This document shows positions 1 to 6,014 of a stretch of 7,990 bases of DNA, piece by piece. The stretch is from Arenicellales bacterium (GTDB lineage: Bacteria; Pseudomonadota; Gammaproteobacteria; BMS3Bbin11): contig JARFQC010000101.1 of the NCBI GenBank assembly GCA_029287965.1, forward strand, positions 1 to 7,990, written 5' to 3'. Each line of letters starts with the position of its first letter. Positions within the stretch are counted from its first letter, which is position 1. The notes beneath the pieces are model-generated. The model did no database searches, had not been told where the DNA came from, and was given only the letters and a program-made list of their open reading frames with translations. The position numbers and the translations under genes are program-made.

Positions 1-173
1 AGGCGACGCACCACAGGTGCTTGGCCGGTAATGGCAAGTGCGTCCTTGTAGTTCAGGGAGGAATACTCGACATCGACGGTGACGTCACCTTCCGGAAGAT
101 CGGAATCTTCGAGTTTAGTCAGTCGCGCTGAGTAGTGGTTATCGGTTTTGTCAATCAATATAGCTTTGAACAT
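1..173 (-). CDS. acuI: Acrylyl-CoA reductase / YhdH-type quinone oxidoreductase, N-terminal part (partial)
   Basis: Only the first 57 codons are in the window; the gene continues past the left edge. The translation begins MFKAILIDKTDNHYSARL and carries the stretches LPEGDVTVDVEYSSLNYKDA and LAITGQAPVVRR. These match the N-terminal GroES-like domain of the medium-chain dehydrogenase/reductase subfamily AcuI/YhdH, in which SSLNYKDALA(I)TG is a hallmark. Family members are cytoplasmic NADPH-dependent enzymes; AcuI reduces acrylyl-CoA to propionyl-CoA, for example in DMSP or 3-hydroxypropionate use. The ATG at 173-171 is preceded by GGAG (184-181) with a 7-base spacer, which supports this start. 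The NADPH-binding Rossmann half lies outside the window, so the substrate cannot be judged. The family call is firm; the exact AcuI role is inferred. Confidence 0.85.
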   Translation of the reverse strand, partial: MFKAILIDKTDNHYSARLTKLEDSDLPEGDVTVDVEYSSLNYKDALAITGQAPVVRR

Positions 174-656
174 GTGGCTGCTCCAAAAAATAGGCCGATC
201 GTCTAATAGGTTGAGAAGACAAACTACTGGTTCGTTGGAAGAAAATAACGGGTGATAGTTTTCTAAGTGGAGGTGGTTGAGTCCTTAAATCTGTCATGCA
301 CGACTATCTACTTCGTGTACTTCGTCATGTATGTTAGCTGGAATTTCATGTGGGACATGTCGTCCTCCAAAAACAAGTTGATTGATTGGTGTTTAACTCG
401 GTTACAGTACTACAAGACGGTCCTGGTGGGCGCATTTTTCTATTTCTACTGAATGACTGCTATGACCATTCGTTAATACTCTGAGCCGCCTTCAACAGTA
501 TTTTCATGACAGCATCGAAACTACTCCTAACGTCCCATGAGGGTCATTAAGGTTGATCTAATATTCCTGTCATTTGTATTTACTTGTTCACCTCGACTTC
601 TTATGGGGACGTACTGCCTTGGATGTATAATATTCCCCATACATCAGGAAATCCCC
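174..656. other. Long A+T-rich intergenic region upstream of the Wzz-like gene
   Basis: About 480 bases with no convincing gene. The right end holds a TATAAT box, an inverted repeat and a ribosome binding site, described separately. The left end holds the ribosome binding site of the minus-strand reductase gene. The rest is A+T-rich (22 of 60 bases are G or C in 541-600, hand counted, against 39 of 60 in 2761-2820 inside the transporter gene). One GTG-initiated frame at 267-452 (61 codons, rich in Tyr, Phe and Trp) has no ribosome binding site or recognisable motif and is not called. I see no tRNA, transposon end or long repeat. Confidence 0.6.
602..641 (+). promoter_or_regulatory. TATAAT -10 box inside a perfect 8-bp inverted repeat (candidate promoter/operator)
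   Basis: TATGGGGA at 602-609 and its exact reverse complement TCCCCATA at 634-641 flank a consensus -10 hexamer, TATAAT, at 626-631. A third TCCCCAT copy lies at 652-658, exactly 18 bases after the second. No good -35 hexamer is seen 16-18 bases upstream of the -10 box, as often happens at activator-dependent promoters. Transcription would start near 638 and read the 13-codon leader frame and then the Wzz-like gene. That a regulator binds the repeat is inferred from position only. Confidence 0.45.
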
Positions 657-698
657 ATGATGAGATTCTCATATTTACTGACTAGAGTATTCCAATGA
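657..698 (+). CDS. 13-codon leader ORF coupled to the Wzz-like gene
   Basis: ATG at 657 opens a 13-codon frame (MMRFSYLLTRVFQ) that ends in TGA at 696-698. The stop overlaps the ATG (695-697) of the downstream Wzz-like gene as ATGA. The leader has a very good ribosome binding site, AGGAA at 646-650, six bases before its ATG, whereas the Wzz-like start has no recognisable one of its own. This layout suggests that ribosomes load at the leader and re-initiate on the main gene. The frame also contains the odd palindrome ATGAGATTCTCAT (660-672), which could form a tiny hairpin or be an operator half. Whether the peptide itself has a function is unknown. Chance cannot be excluded for so short a frame. 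Confidence 0.4.
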   Translation: MMRFSYLLTRVFQ

Positions 699-1525
699 AA
701 ATCGTTGATGAAGCAGAAGAAAAAGTAGCAGAGGCCGCCCCGAAAGCATTTGATGCCCTACTCGACATCAAGTATCTATTGATAATTATTCCCATCGCAT
801 GTGCACTACTTGGCCTTGCAAGCCAGGCAGTCACCACAGAAAGGAATATCGGTTTGATCAAGTTCAAACTGGGTACCTTCGCCACTCCGGATCAACCAAA
901 CTCGGTCCCACTGGCCGGGGTAAATCAATTAAAGGCCAGGCTCAGGCAGGACGCCCGGGATATGCGAGGTGAATACCCTCGATCTGCCATGATGAAAATT
1001 CTGGTTGAAGGCGATGTCGTCACGATAACCGGTACCGCCAAGGGAGACGAGCAGACAAAACAGTATCTTTCGGCCTTGGCCCAGATGGAAATTGATTTCC
1101 AGAATAACAGACTGGATAAGTTGAAAAAGGTGCAGACACAAAGGATGACAACCCTGCAAAATAATCTGGAAAAGTTTATCGGGCAACGTGACACTTTACA
1201 GGAGCAATTTAAAAAGGCTGATAACCCTATTGCCATGCTAGCCCTGCAACAGGGCATTGATAATGCATCTGCACGCATTGGGGGTATCCAGAAAGAGCTG
1301 GACGCTTATGCTGTTCTGAATACTAGTGATCTGTTCGTGGATTCCACCCAAGTGATTGTGAAGCCGCTCATAGTAGCCAGCTCGAACTGGTACAGGCCAC
1401 TACTGGCTGGCGCCATTGGCCTCGGTGTTGGCTTACTACTCACCTTATTAATCGGCATTATCGCTGTAATAAGAGCCGTTTCATCCAAGAAACACAGAAC
1501 AGAAATTGAAGGAGATATAGGCTAA
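695..1525 (+). CDS. Wzz-like polysaccharide co-polymerase (chain-length determinant family)
   Basis: A 276-residue inner-membrane protein with the topology of polysaccharide co-polymerases. It has a short N-terminal cytoplasmic tail, a first membrane helix at about 26-46 and a mostly periplasmic middle. A second membrane helix follows at about 235-260, then a short basic tail. The middle begins with a small alpha/beta part and contains a long, charged, helix-forming segment (about 135-205) likely to be coiled coil. Just before helix 2 the sequence runs STQVIVKPLIVASSNWYRP, resembling the proline-containing stretch before the second helix in Wzz. Helix 2 is rich in Gly and Leu (GAIGLGVGLLLTLLIGII). 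Wzz proteins set the length of O-antigen or capsule chains by working with the Wzy polymerase; no Wzy, Wzx or full glycosyltransferase is present here, so its partner is unknown. The ATG start lacks a ribosome binding site and overlaps the stop of a leader frame. Base composition is more A+T-rich than downstream genes. The fold call is good; the substrate is unknown. Confidence 0.7.
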   Translation: MKIVDEAEEKVAEAAPKAFDALLDIKYLLIIIPIACALLGLASQAVTTERNIGLIKFKLGTFATPDQPNSVPLAGVNQLKARLRQDARDMRGEYPRSAMMKILVEGDVVTITGTAKGDEQTKQYLSALAQMEIDFQNNRLDKLKKVQTQRMTTLQNNLEKFIGQRDTLQEQFKKADNPIAMLALQQGIDNASARIGGIQKELDAYAVLNTSDLFVDSTQVIVKPLIVASSNWYRPLLAGAIGLGVGLLLTLLIGIIAVIRAVSSKKHRTEIEGDIG

Positions 1526-1899
1526 TCAGGTTTACGAATGATATGCACTCTATTCACGCCAAGCTACAGAGGTAGATTGGCCGAACAACTGAGTATTTCG
1601 TATTAATGTGTTTTAGAAAAACAATACTGCCCTCAAGGACTGGTTGTGGCCAAACCCGGTAGTTCAAGAATCTATTCCAGGCGTCTGCTATTTAGCTCAT
1701 ACCAGACATTAACAACTTGTGACGTCTACAAATTTTTTCGCTGAATCGCTGTAAGACAAATCGCAACGTCTACACATCAAGAACCAGACAGTATCAGTAG
1801 ATTACAAATCTACCCAGGTCGCTGCTGTTGTTCTGCATTCCAATACTCCGGCAACAGAGCCATGATGCAGCCAGTCGAACCTGTCAGGTAAACCGGAAA
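1526..1899. other. Intergenic region with a possible glycosyltransferase remnant
   Basis: About 370 bases separate the Wzz-like gene from the end of the SRPBCC gene. The first 80 bases hold a short frame resembling a glycosyltransferase start (described separately). The same reading frame stays open from 1607 to 1744 after one stop codon. The rest shows only a 9-base direct repeat, ACGTCTACA, at 1722-1730 and 1766-1774. No convincing terminator hairpin, tRNA or other gene was found. Confidence 0.5.
1538..1606 (+). pseudogene. Possible 5' remnant of a family-2 glycosyltransferase
   Basis: An ATG at 1538, 12 bases after the Wzz-like stop and seven bases after CAGG (1527-1530), opens a 22-codon frame that begins MICTLFTPSYRGRLAEQLS and stops with TAA at 1604. 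The block I-x-TLFTPSY right after the start methionine is the usual first beta-strand of GT2 (GT-A fold) glycosyltransferases, where it reads like ISIFTPTYNR. After the stop, the same frame is open to 1744. It contains YCPQGLVVAKPGSS, which sits about where GT2 enzymes have Y-x-x-x-E-x-IVVDDGS, but without the Asp pair that binds nucleotide-sugar. I read this as a decayed or truncated glycosyltransferase next to its polysaccharide co-polymerase. The match is short and could be chance. Confidence 0.3.
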
Positions 1900-2331
1900 T
1901 CACTGCTGCTCCAATGTCGTCGCAAGCTCACCGAGCAGTGCGCTGTAGATAGTGCTGCAGAATTCAACGGCATCCTCGCTGTCTGACTCCCACGAAGACT
2001 TCCATTCGACTACCGTGCTGTTGCTCGCTGTTACCGGGACGAGGTGAATTTCACCGTAGTAGTTAGTCACATCGTTCGCTGACACAGGCGACGGCCCGTC
2101 ATCGATTGAGTATTGGACTGTGTGGCTGCCAAGATCGACCTCATGCAAGGTTTCGTGGAAGGCCTCGTTGAGGATACGTTTTGCTCCCGGTTCTCTACCA
2201 TGTGTATCACCGACTGCCTCGCAGCTGCTGATGACATTTGGCGTCCACGACATATCGTGAAAATGGCTGACTATCTCCCAGACGGTATCAATCGGGGCAT
2301 TGATATGGATGGATTGGTAGGTTGATGGCAT
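1900..2331 (-). CDS. SRPBCC-family (START-like/polyketide cyclase-like) ligand-binding protein
   Basis: A 143-residue cytoplasmic protein of typical size for a single-domain SRPBCC (Bet v1/START-like) fold. The N-terminus IHINAPIDTVWEIVSHFHDM gives the first strand and the usual start of the paired helices. It is followed by TPNVISSCE, a central set of strands (about 50-112) with YYGEIHLVPV and STVVEWKSSWE, and a long C-terminal helix (about 117-142) that closes the cavity. Related proteins are annotated as polyketide cyclase/dehydrase or lipid-transport-like; they bind hydrophobic ligands, but the ligand cannot be told from sequence. The ATG at 2331-2329 has AGGAG (2342-2338) six bases upstream, so the start is secure. 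It diverges from the BASS transporter gene across 135 bases, so the two promoters share this gap. Confidence 0.8.
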   Translation of the reverse strand: MPSTYQSIHINAPIDTVWEIVSHFHDMSWTPNVISSCEAVGDTHGREPGAKRILNEAFHETLHEVDLGSHTVQYSIDDGPSPVSANDVTNYYGEIHLVPVTASNSTVVEWKSSWESDSEDAVEFCSTIYSALLGELATTLEQQ

Positions 2332-2466
2332 TTCCTGCTCCTCGCAATGGGTGGTTCTGGTTATAGTTGGAATGGCTATATCTCTATTTCAGGTAACAGA
2401 ATTACAGGCCATCATTGATTCAGATCGACTAGAATACACCCGGTTCCCGACCTGAGAGAAAATATT

Positions 2467-3378
2467 TTGTCGCTGTCCGGTTTTACCCGCCTTTTCCCGC
2501 TATGGGCGATCCTGCTATCCCTGGTGGCATACCTGTTCCCCGGTGTGTTCACGCCGATGAAGAGTGCCATCATTCCACTCCTGGTCGTCATCATGTTTGG
2601 TATGGGGATGACGCTGACATTCAGGGATTTCTCGAATGTCCTGAAAAAACCGCGCTTGCTTTGGACAGGTGTGCTGCTGCAATACACCATCATGCCGCTG
2701 GCGGCATTCCTGGTGGCCAAGGCCATGGGACTCTCGTCGGCATTGACGATAGGCATGGTACTGGTTGGCTGTGCGCCGGGTGGAACAGCCTCGAATGTGG
2801 TCTGCTATCTTGCCCGCGGCAATGTCGCGCTATCCGTGTCGCTGACGATGCTGTCGACGCTTGTCGCCTTCGCCATGATGCCGGCACTCACCTGGTTGTA
2901 TGTCGGCAAGATGGTGCCTGTGCCCATCATCGACATGCTGATCGACGTACTGAAGATCGTCATCGTGCCAGTCCTGCTCGGCGCGACTCTGAATACCCTG
3001 CTAGGCAAGTACATGCGTCGCATCAGACCGGTGTTTCCGCTTGTCTCCGTATTGGCTATCGTCGTGATCATCGCGATTATCGTTGCATTGAATCATGGAC
3101 GTATCGGCGACCTGGGTACACCACTGATCATTGCTATCATGCTGCACAATGCCATCGGCCTTGTCGTCGGCTACTGGGTGCCGCGTGCGATGGGAATGGA
3201 CAGGGTTACGAGCCGAACACTGGCGATCGAGGTCGGCATGCAGAATTCAGGCCTCGCCGTTGCCCTGGCGCTTAAATATTTTTCCGCCGCGGCCGCCCTG
3301 CCCGGTGCGATATTCAGTATCTGGCATAACCTGTCGGGTTCCCTGCTTGCGTCACGCTGGGGTGCACAGCGGGGTTAA
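2467..3378 (+). CDS. Bile acid:Na+ symporter (BASS) family transporter, PanS/YocS-like
   Basis: A 303-residue, very hydrophobic inner-membrane protein with about ten predicted helices, the normal size for bacterial BASS proteins. Two signatures are clear: APGGTASNVVCYLARGNVAL (103-122) and IEVGMQNSGLAVALAL (254-269). By comparison with the bacterial ASBT structures, Q72, S109/N110, T127, E255, M258 and Q259 fall at the sodium-site positions, so Na+-coupled uptake is likely. Known bacterial relatives carry bile acids, pantoate/pantothenate or other organic acids; the substrate here is not decidable. The start is probably TTG at 2467: GAGAG (2454-2458) lies eight bases upstream, the protein then opens with the usual FTRLFPLWAILLSLVAYLFP, and the frame has a stop at 2416-2418 with no ATG between. 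It converges with the aminopeptidase gene, leaving 18 bases. Confidence 0.88.
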   Translation: MSLSGFTRLFPLWAILLSLVAYLFPGVFTPMKSAIIPLLVVIMFGMGMTLTFRDFSNVLKKPRLLWTGVLLQYTIMPLAAFLVAKAMGLSSALTIGMVLVGCAPGGTASNVVCYLARGNVALSVSLTMLSTLVAFAMMPALTWLYVGKMVPVPIIDMLIDVLKIVIVPVLLGATLNTLLGKYMRRIRPVFPLVSVLAIVVIIAIIVALNHGRIGDLGTPLIIAIMLHNAIGLVVGYWVPRAMGMDRVTSRTLAIEVGMQNSGLAVALALKYFSAAAALPGAIFSIWHNLSGSLLASRWGAQRG

Positions 3379-3409
3379 GAAAAACACCGGGGAAGATCAG
3401 CCAACCCGG
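3379..3409 (-). terminator. Weak hairpin plus T-run at the end of the aminopeptidase gene
   Basis: Read on the minus strand, CCGGG (3409-3405) can pair with CCCGG (3391-3387) across a 13-base loop, and TTTTT (3384-3380) follows two bases later. The left arm overlaps the last sense codons and the loop includes the TGA stop (3399-3397). The stem is only five base pairs, so it is a marginal intrinsic terminator, but it is the only candidate between the two convergent genes. Confidence 0.3.
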
Positions 3410-4938
3410 GAACGCAGATACTCGATCAGGCACTGGACCGTCTGACCGTTGCCACCCGGTCCGCTCACTGCACCATCGGACGACTCGTTCCAGGCATTCA
3501 CGTCGATATGCGCCCACGGCACAGTCCCGACGAATTCGGCGAGAAACATCGCCGCAGTGATCGCGCCGCCAAAACGACTGGTTGAAGAATTGACCAATGC
3601 GGCTACAGATGACTTCAGCTCACCGGAGTAGGCTTTCACCATCGGCAAACGCCACAAGGGATCGCCGGCATCATTGCCCGCCTCAATCAGCTGCCCGGCC
3701 AGGTTGTCGTCCGTAGCGAACATCACACCTACCTTGAGACCCAGTGCGACCCGGGCAGCACCCGTCAATGTTGCCACGTCGATTAGTTGCTCAGGCTTGT
3801 CAGGTCCTTCCTGGGACACGGCCAGTGACAGCGCATCGGCCAGCACCAGGCGCCCTTCAGCATCGGTATTATCTATTTCGACAGTTTTACCATTGCGGGC
3901 CGTGAGTATGTCACCGGGCCGGAAGGCCTTCTGGCCCACAGCATTCTCAGCGATAGCGAGGTAAATATCGACAGAAACAGCTGGCCTTACCCGATCCAGC
4001 CAGACTGCCAGACCGGCCAGTGCTGCCGACCCGCCCATGTCTTTTTTCATATAGCGCATGAAAGCCGAGGGCTTGAGATCGAGCCCGCCGGTATCAAAGG
4101 TTATCCCTTTACCGACCAGTGCTATCGGTGCGTCATCACAATCCGGGTGCCTGTAACGGATATGCACCAGGCAGGGACCGTGTTCTGCAGCGGCCCCTAC
4201 GGCGAGCATAAGACCCATGCGTTCTTCCTGCAGCTTTTCACTGTTCCATACCGTGACGTGCGTGGCGGCCGAGCCACGGAACAGGTTGCCGAGCAGTTCA
4301 CTGTAACTCCCGGGATGGAGATCGGCCGCCGGGAGATTGACCAGGTGGCGGGCGGTATTGACTGCCTGCCCGGTTGCGATGGCCTCGTTGATCCAGGACT
4401 GCTCGACCCCTGCTTCAAGAGTTGGCAGAAATTCGCTGTCCTCTGCATCGCCTCGATTGGAACGGTAGTTATAAGTGGATATTTCCATACCCGCCAGGCA
4501 ACCGATAACCTGGTCACGGCTACATGCCTGAAAATCCATGGACACCACATCAGGTGCCAGTTTTTTCAGCCGGGCAACCACCTCCCCCATGACATCCCGG
4601 GCTTGGGCGTAATCGCTGTCCAGCTGCAGCATGCCCTGGGGATCCGTGTCTTTCTCCGGACACCTGACGAGGATGACCGGGCCGTTGTGCTCACTGAAGA
4701 TGGATACGCCAGCGTCGGTTTTCTTTTCATGTTCCGCCTGCCAGGCGGGTAATGACAGGGCATCAATCTGCTGTTCAATTGCCTGTGCATTGCCGGCAAC
4801 GACTACACGCGCCCGGTTAGCTGATTCGTTCGGCCCGGGAGTCTCAATTGCCTGTTCCAGCCAGCTCTTCTGCTGCAGGCCGAGATCTGCCTGGGCAAGC
4901 GACTCCAGTGCCGGGGGGCATGTGTAATTCCTTATCAT
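3397..4938 (-). CDS. M17 leucyl aminopeptidase-family metallopeptidase
   Basis: A 513-residue cytoplasmic enzyme that should remove N-terminal residues from peptides using two metal ions. The C-terminal catalytic domain (about 180-510) is complete: VGKGITFDTGGLDLKPSA (275-292), MKKDMGGSAA (297-306) and the family signature NTDAEGRL (357-364). The metal ligands K277, D282, D300, D359 and E361 and the catalytic K289 and R363 keep exactly the spacing found in E. coli PepA (270, 275, 293, 352, 354; 282, 356). The N-terminal domain (about 1-175) is divergent from PepA; it usually governs oligomer assembly. I therefore call the wider family rather than pepA. The ATG at 4938-4936 has AGGAAA (4951-4946) upstream, which supports the start. 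It diverges from the DsrE-like gene across 78 bases. Confidence 0.92.
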   Translation of the reverse strand: MIRNYTCPPALESLAQADLGLQQKSWLEQAIETPGPNESANRARVVVAGNAQAIEQQIDALSLPAWQAEHEKKTDAGVSIFSEHNGPVILVRCPEKDTDPQGMLQLDSDYAQARDVMGEVVARLKKLAPDVVSMDFQACSRDQVIGCLAGMEISTYNYRSNRGDAEDSEFLPTLEAGVEQSWINEAIATGQAVNTARHLVNLPAADLHPGSYSELLGNLFRGSAATHVTVWNSEKLQEERMGLMLAVGAAAEHGPCLVHIRYRHPDCDDAPIALVGKGITFDTGGLDLKPSAFMRYMKKDMGGSAALAGLAVWLDRVRPAVSVDIYLAIAENAVGQKAFRPGDILTARNGKTVEIDNTDAEGRLVLADALSLAVSQEGPDKPEQLIDVATLTGAARVALGLKVGVMFATDDNLAGQLIEAGNDAGDPLWRLPMVKAYSGELKSSVAALVNSSTSRFGGAITAAMFLAEFVGTVPWAHIDVNAWNESSDGAVSGPGGNGQTVQCLIEYLRSRVG

Positions 4939-5016
4939 TTGCTGGTTTCCTGTGGGGCTCTCTGGATAAAATGCCTGTTATTATAGCCTTCCCGCTCGTC
5001 ACAGACAGATATACAC

Positions 5017-5523
5017 ATGACACGCACGCTCAGCATTTATTTCATTATCCTGGTAGTCATAACCATCCTGCTTTTGCTACTGGTATCGCATTCACCACGC
5101 GTCGCCAACACCCCCTCCGGTACAGTCAGCATCAGCGCGGCAAAGCCGGACGTGGAACAACTGCAAACACGATACGTGTTCGATGTAGTGATACATGAAG
5201 AAGACAAGATGGTGGAACTGCTCAAGCGTATCGACGACCTGGCAGACAAGATCATGACCAGCGAAGACACCCCGGATCTCGCGCTTGTCCTGCATGGCCC
5301 CGAAATAGGCTATTTTGCGGGGAGCAATTACCGGCGCTACATGTCATTGGTCGACCGTGCCGCAGAACTGGATAAGCGAGGCATCCTGGATGTCAAAGTC
5401 TGCGACTCGATGATTCGTTCGCTAGGCCTGGAAAACGAGACGTTCCCCGATTTTATCGATCGTGTGCCCTTTGGCCCTAGCGAGGTTGAGAAACTCGTCC
5501 AGCAGGGCTACGTGAGAATGTAA
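5017..5523 (+). CDS. Membrane-anchored DsrE-like protein
   Basis: A 168-residue protein with one N-terminal membrane helix (about 7-23), a linker rich in Ser, Ala and Pro, and a small alpha/beta domain (about 53-168). The domain contains YVFDVVIHEEDKMVELLKRI, the strand DLALVLHGPEIGYF, a helix, and LDVKVCDSMIRSLGL. This order and the Cys before the final helix (C129, the only Cys) resemble the DsrE/DsrF/YchN fold, where the equivalent Cys can carry sulfur as a persulfide. The family's known cytoplasmic members act in sulfur oxidation or tRNA thiolation. Here the anchor, and a secreted thioredoxin-like protein encoded five bases downstream, suggest a periplasmic domain. The topology is inferred: flanking charges (R3, R28) do not decide it. 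No strong ribosome binding site precedes the ATG. Function is not established. Confidence 0.65.
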   Translation: MTRTLSIYFIILVVITILLLLLVSHSPRVANTPSGTVSISAAKPDVEQLQTRYVFDVVIHEEDKMVELLKRIDDLADKIMTSEDTPDLALVLHGPEIGYFAGSNYRRYMSLVDRAAELDKRGILDVKVCDSMIRSLGLENETFPDFIDRVPFGPSEVEKLVQQGYVRM

Positions 5524-5528
5524 CGACT

Positions 5529-6011
5529 ATGCGACTTCTGTTTCTACTCCTTACCCTGTTCCTCCCTGCCTCCGCCATCGCAGCGGCACCGGATCTGACC
5601 TTGCGTGATTTCAACGGCGCTGAGCGTCACGTCAGTGAATTTATCGGCAACGGGAAATGGACCGTGGTCGCCATCTGGGAACACGACTGCCCCATCTGCA
5701 ACGCAGAAATACAGACCATGGAGTTTTTCCACCTCGATCACAAGGACAAGGATGCCATCGTCCTGGGCGTTTCAATAGACGGGTGGAAGAAACGCGATTT
5801 GGCCAGGGACTTCGTTGAACGGCATGACCTGAGCTTTCCCAATCTACTGATAGAAATGAAGATCGAAGAGCTAATGAAGTTTGGCGGCGGCATGTTTTAC
5901 GGCACACCAACCTTTTTTATCTACAACCCCGCAGGGAAAATCGTCGCACGCCAGATAGGTCCGCTGCCGATTGATGCGCTGGAAAACTTTATCGCCGGTG
6001 GGGGCAGCTAA
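5529..6011 (+). CDS. Secreted TlpA/ResA-like thioredoxin-fold protein
   Basis: A 160-residue protein with a clear signal peptide: hydrophobic residues 3-13, then PASAIAAA with likely cleavage after about residue 18-20. The mature part is a thioredoxin-like domain: WTVVAIWEHDCPIC (44-57) gives the first strand and a CXXC site (C54, C57, its only cysteines). IVLGVSIDGW follows, and GTPTFFIYNPAGKIVARQIG holds the cis-proline (P127) and the closing hairpin, typical of TlpA/ResA/AhpC-TSA-type proteins. Such proteins reduce or exchange disulfides in the periplasm, often in cytochrome c maturation or oxidative defence. The gene starts five bases after the DsrE-like stop and is probably translated in the same mRNA; it has only a weak ribosome binding site of its own. 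It converges with the esterase gene, leaving three bases. No DsbD/CcdA-type electron donor is in the window. Confidence 0.85.
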   Translation: MRLLFLLLTLFLPASAIAAAPDLTLRDFNGAERHVSEFIGNGKWTVVAIWEHDCPICNAEIQTMEFFHLDHKDKDAIVLGVSIDGWKKRDLARDFVERHDLSFPNLLIEMKIEELMKFGGGMFYGTPTFFIYNPAGKIVARQIGPLPIDALENFIAGGGS

Positions 6012-6014
6012 AGC

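Noticed and set aside
309..326. Tandem near-repeat TACTTCGTG/TACTTCGTC
   Set aside because: Only two 9-base units; consistent with chance or a small slippage duplication and not linked to any feature.
267..452. 61-codon GTG-initiated frame rich in Tyr, Phe and Trp
   Set aside because: No ribosome binding site, a rare start codon, no recognisable motif, and a composition expected of A+T-rich noncoding DNA.
925..1278. 117-codon minus-strand frame opposite the Wzz-like gene
   Set aside because: Cys- and Ser-rich antisense shadow without similarity to anything recognised; the plus-strand protein has a coherent membrane topology.
1722..1774. 9-base direct repeat ACGTCTACA (1722-1730, 1766-1774)
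   Set aside because: Two short copies 44 bases apart, with no duplicated target, insertion or array structure around them.
4147..4752. 201-codon plus-strand frame opposite the aminopeptidase gene
   Set aside because: Antisense to a well-supported M17 enzyme; no motif or ribosome binding site.
4939..5016. TATTAT (4979-4984) as a promoter for the DsrE-like gene
   Set aside because: No acceptable -35 hexamer at the right distance; plausible by position only.
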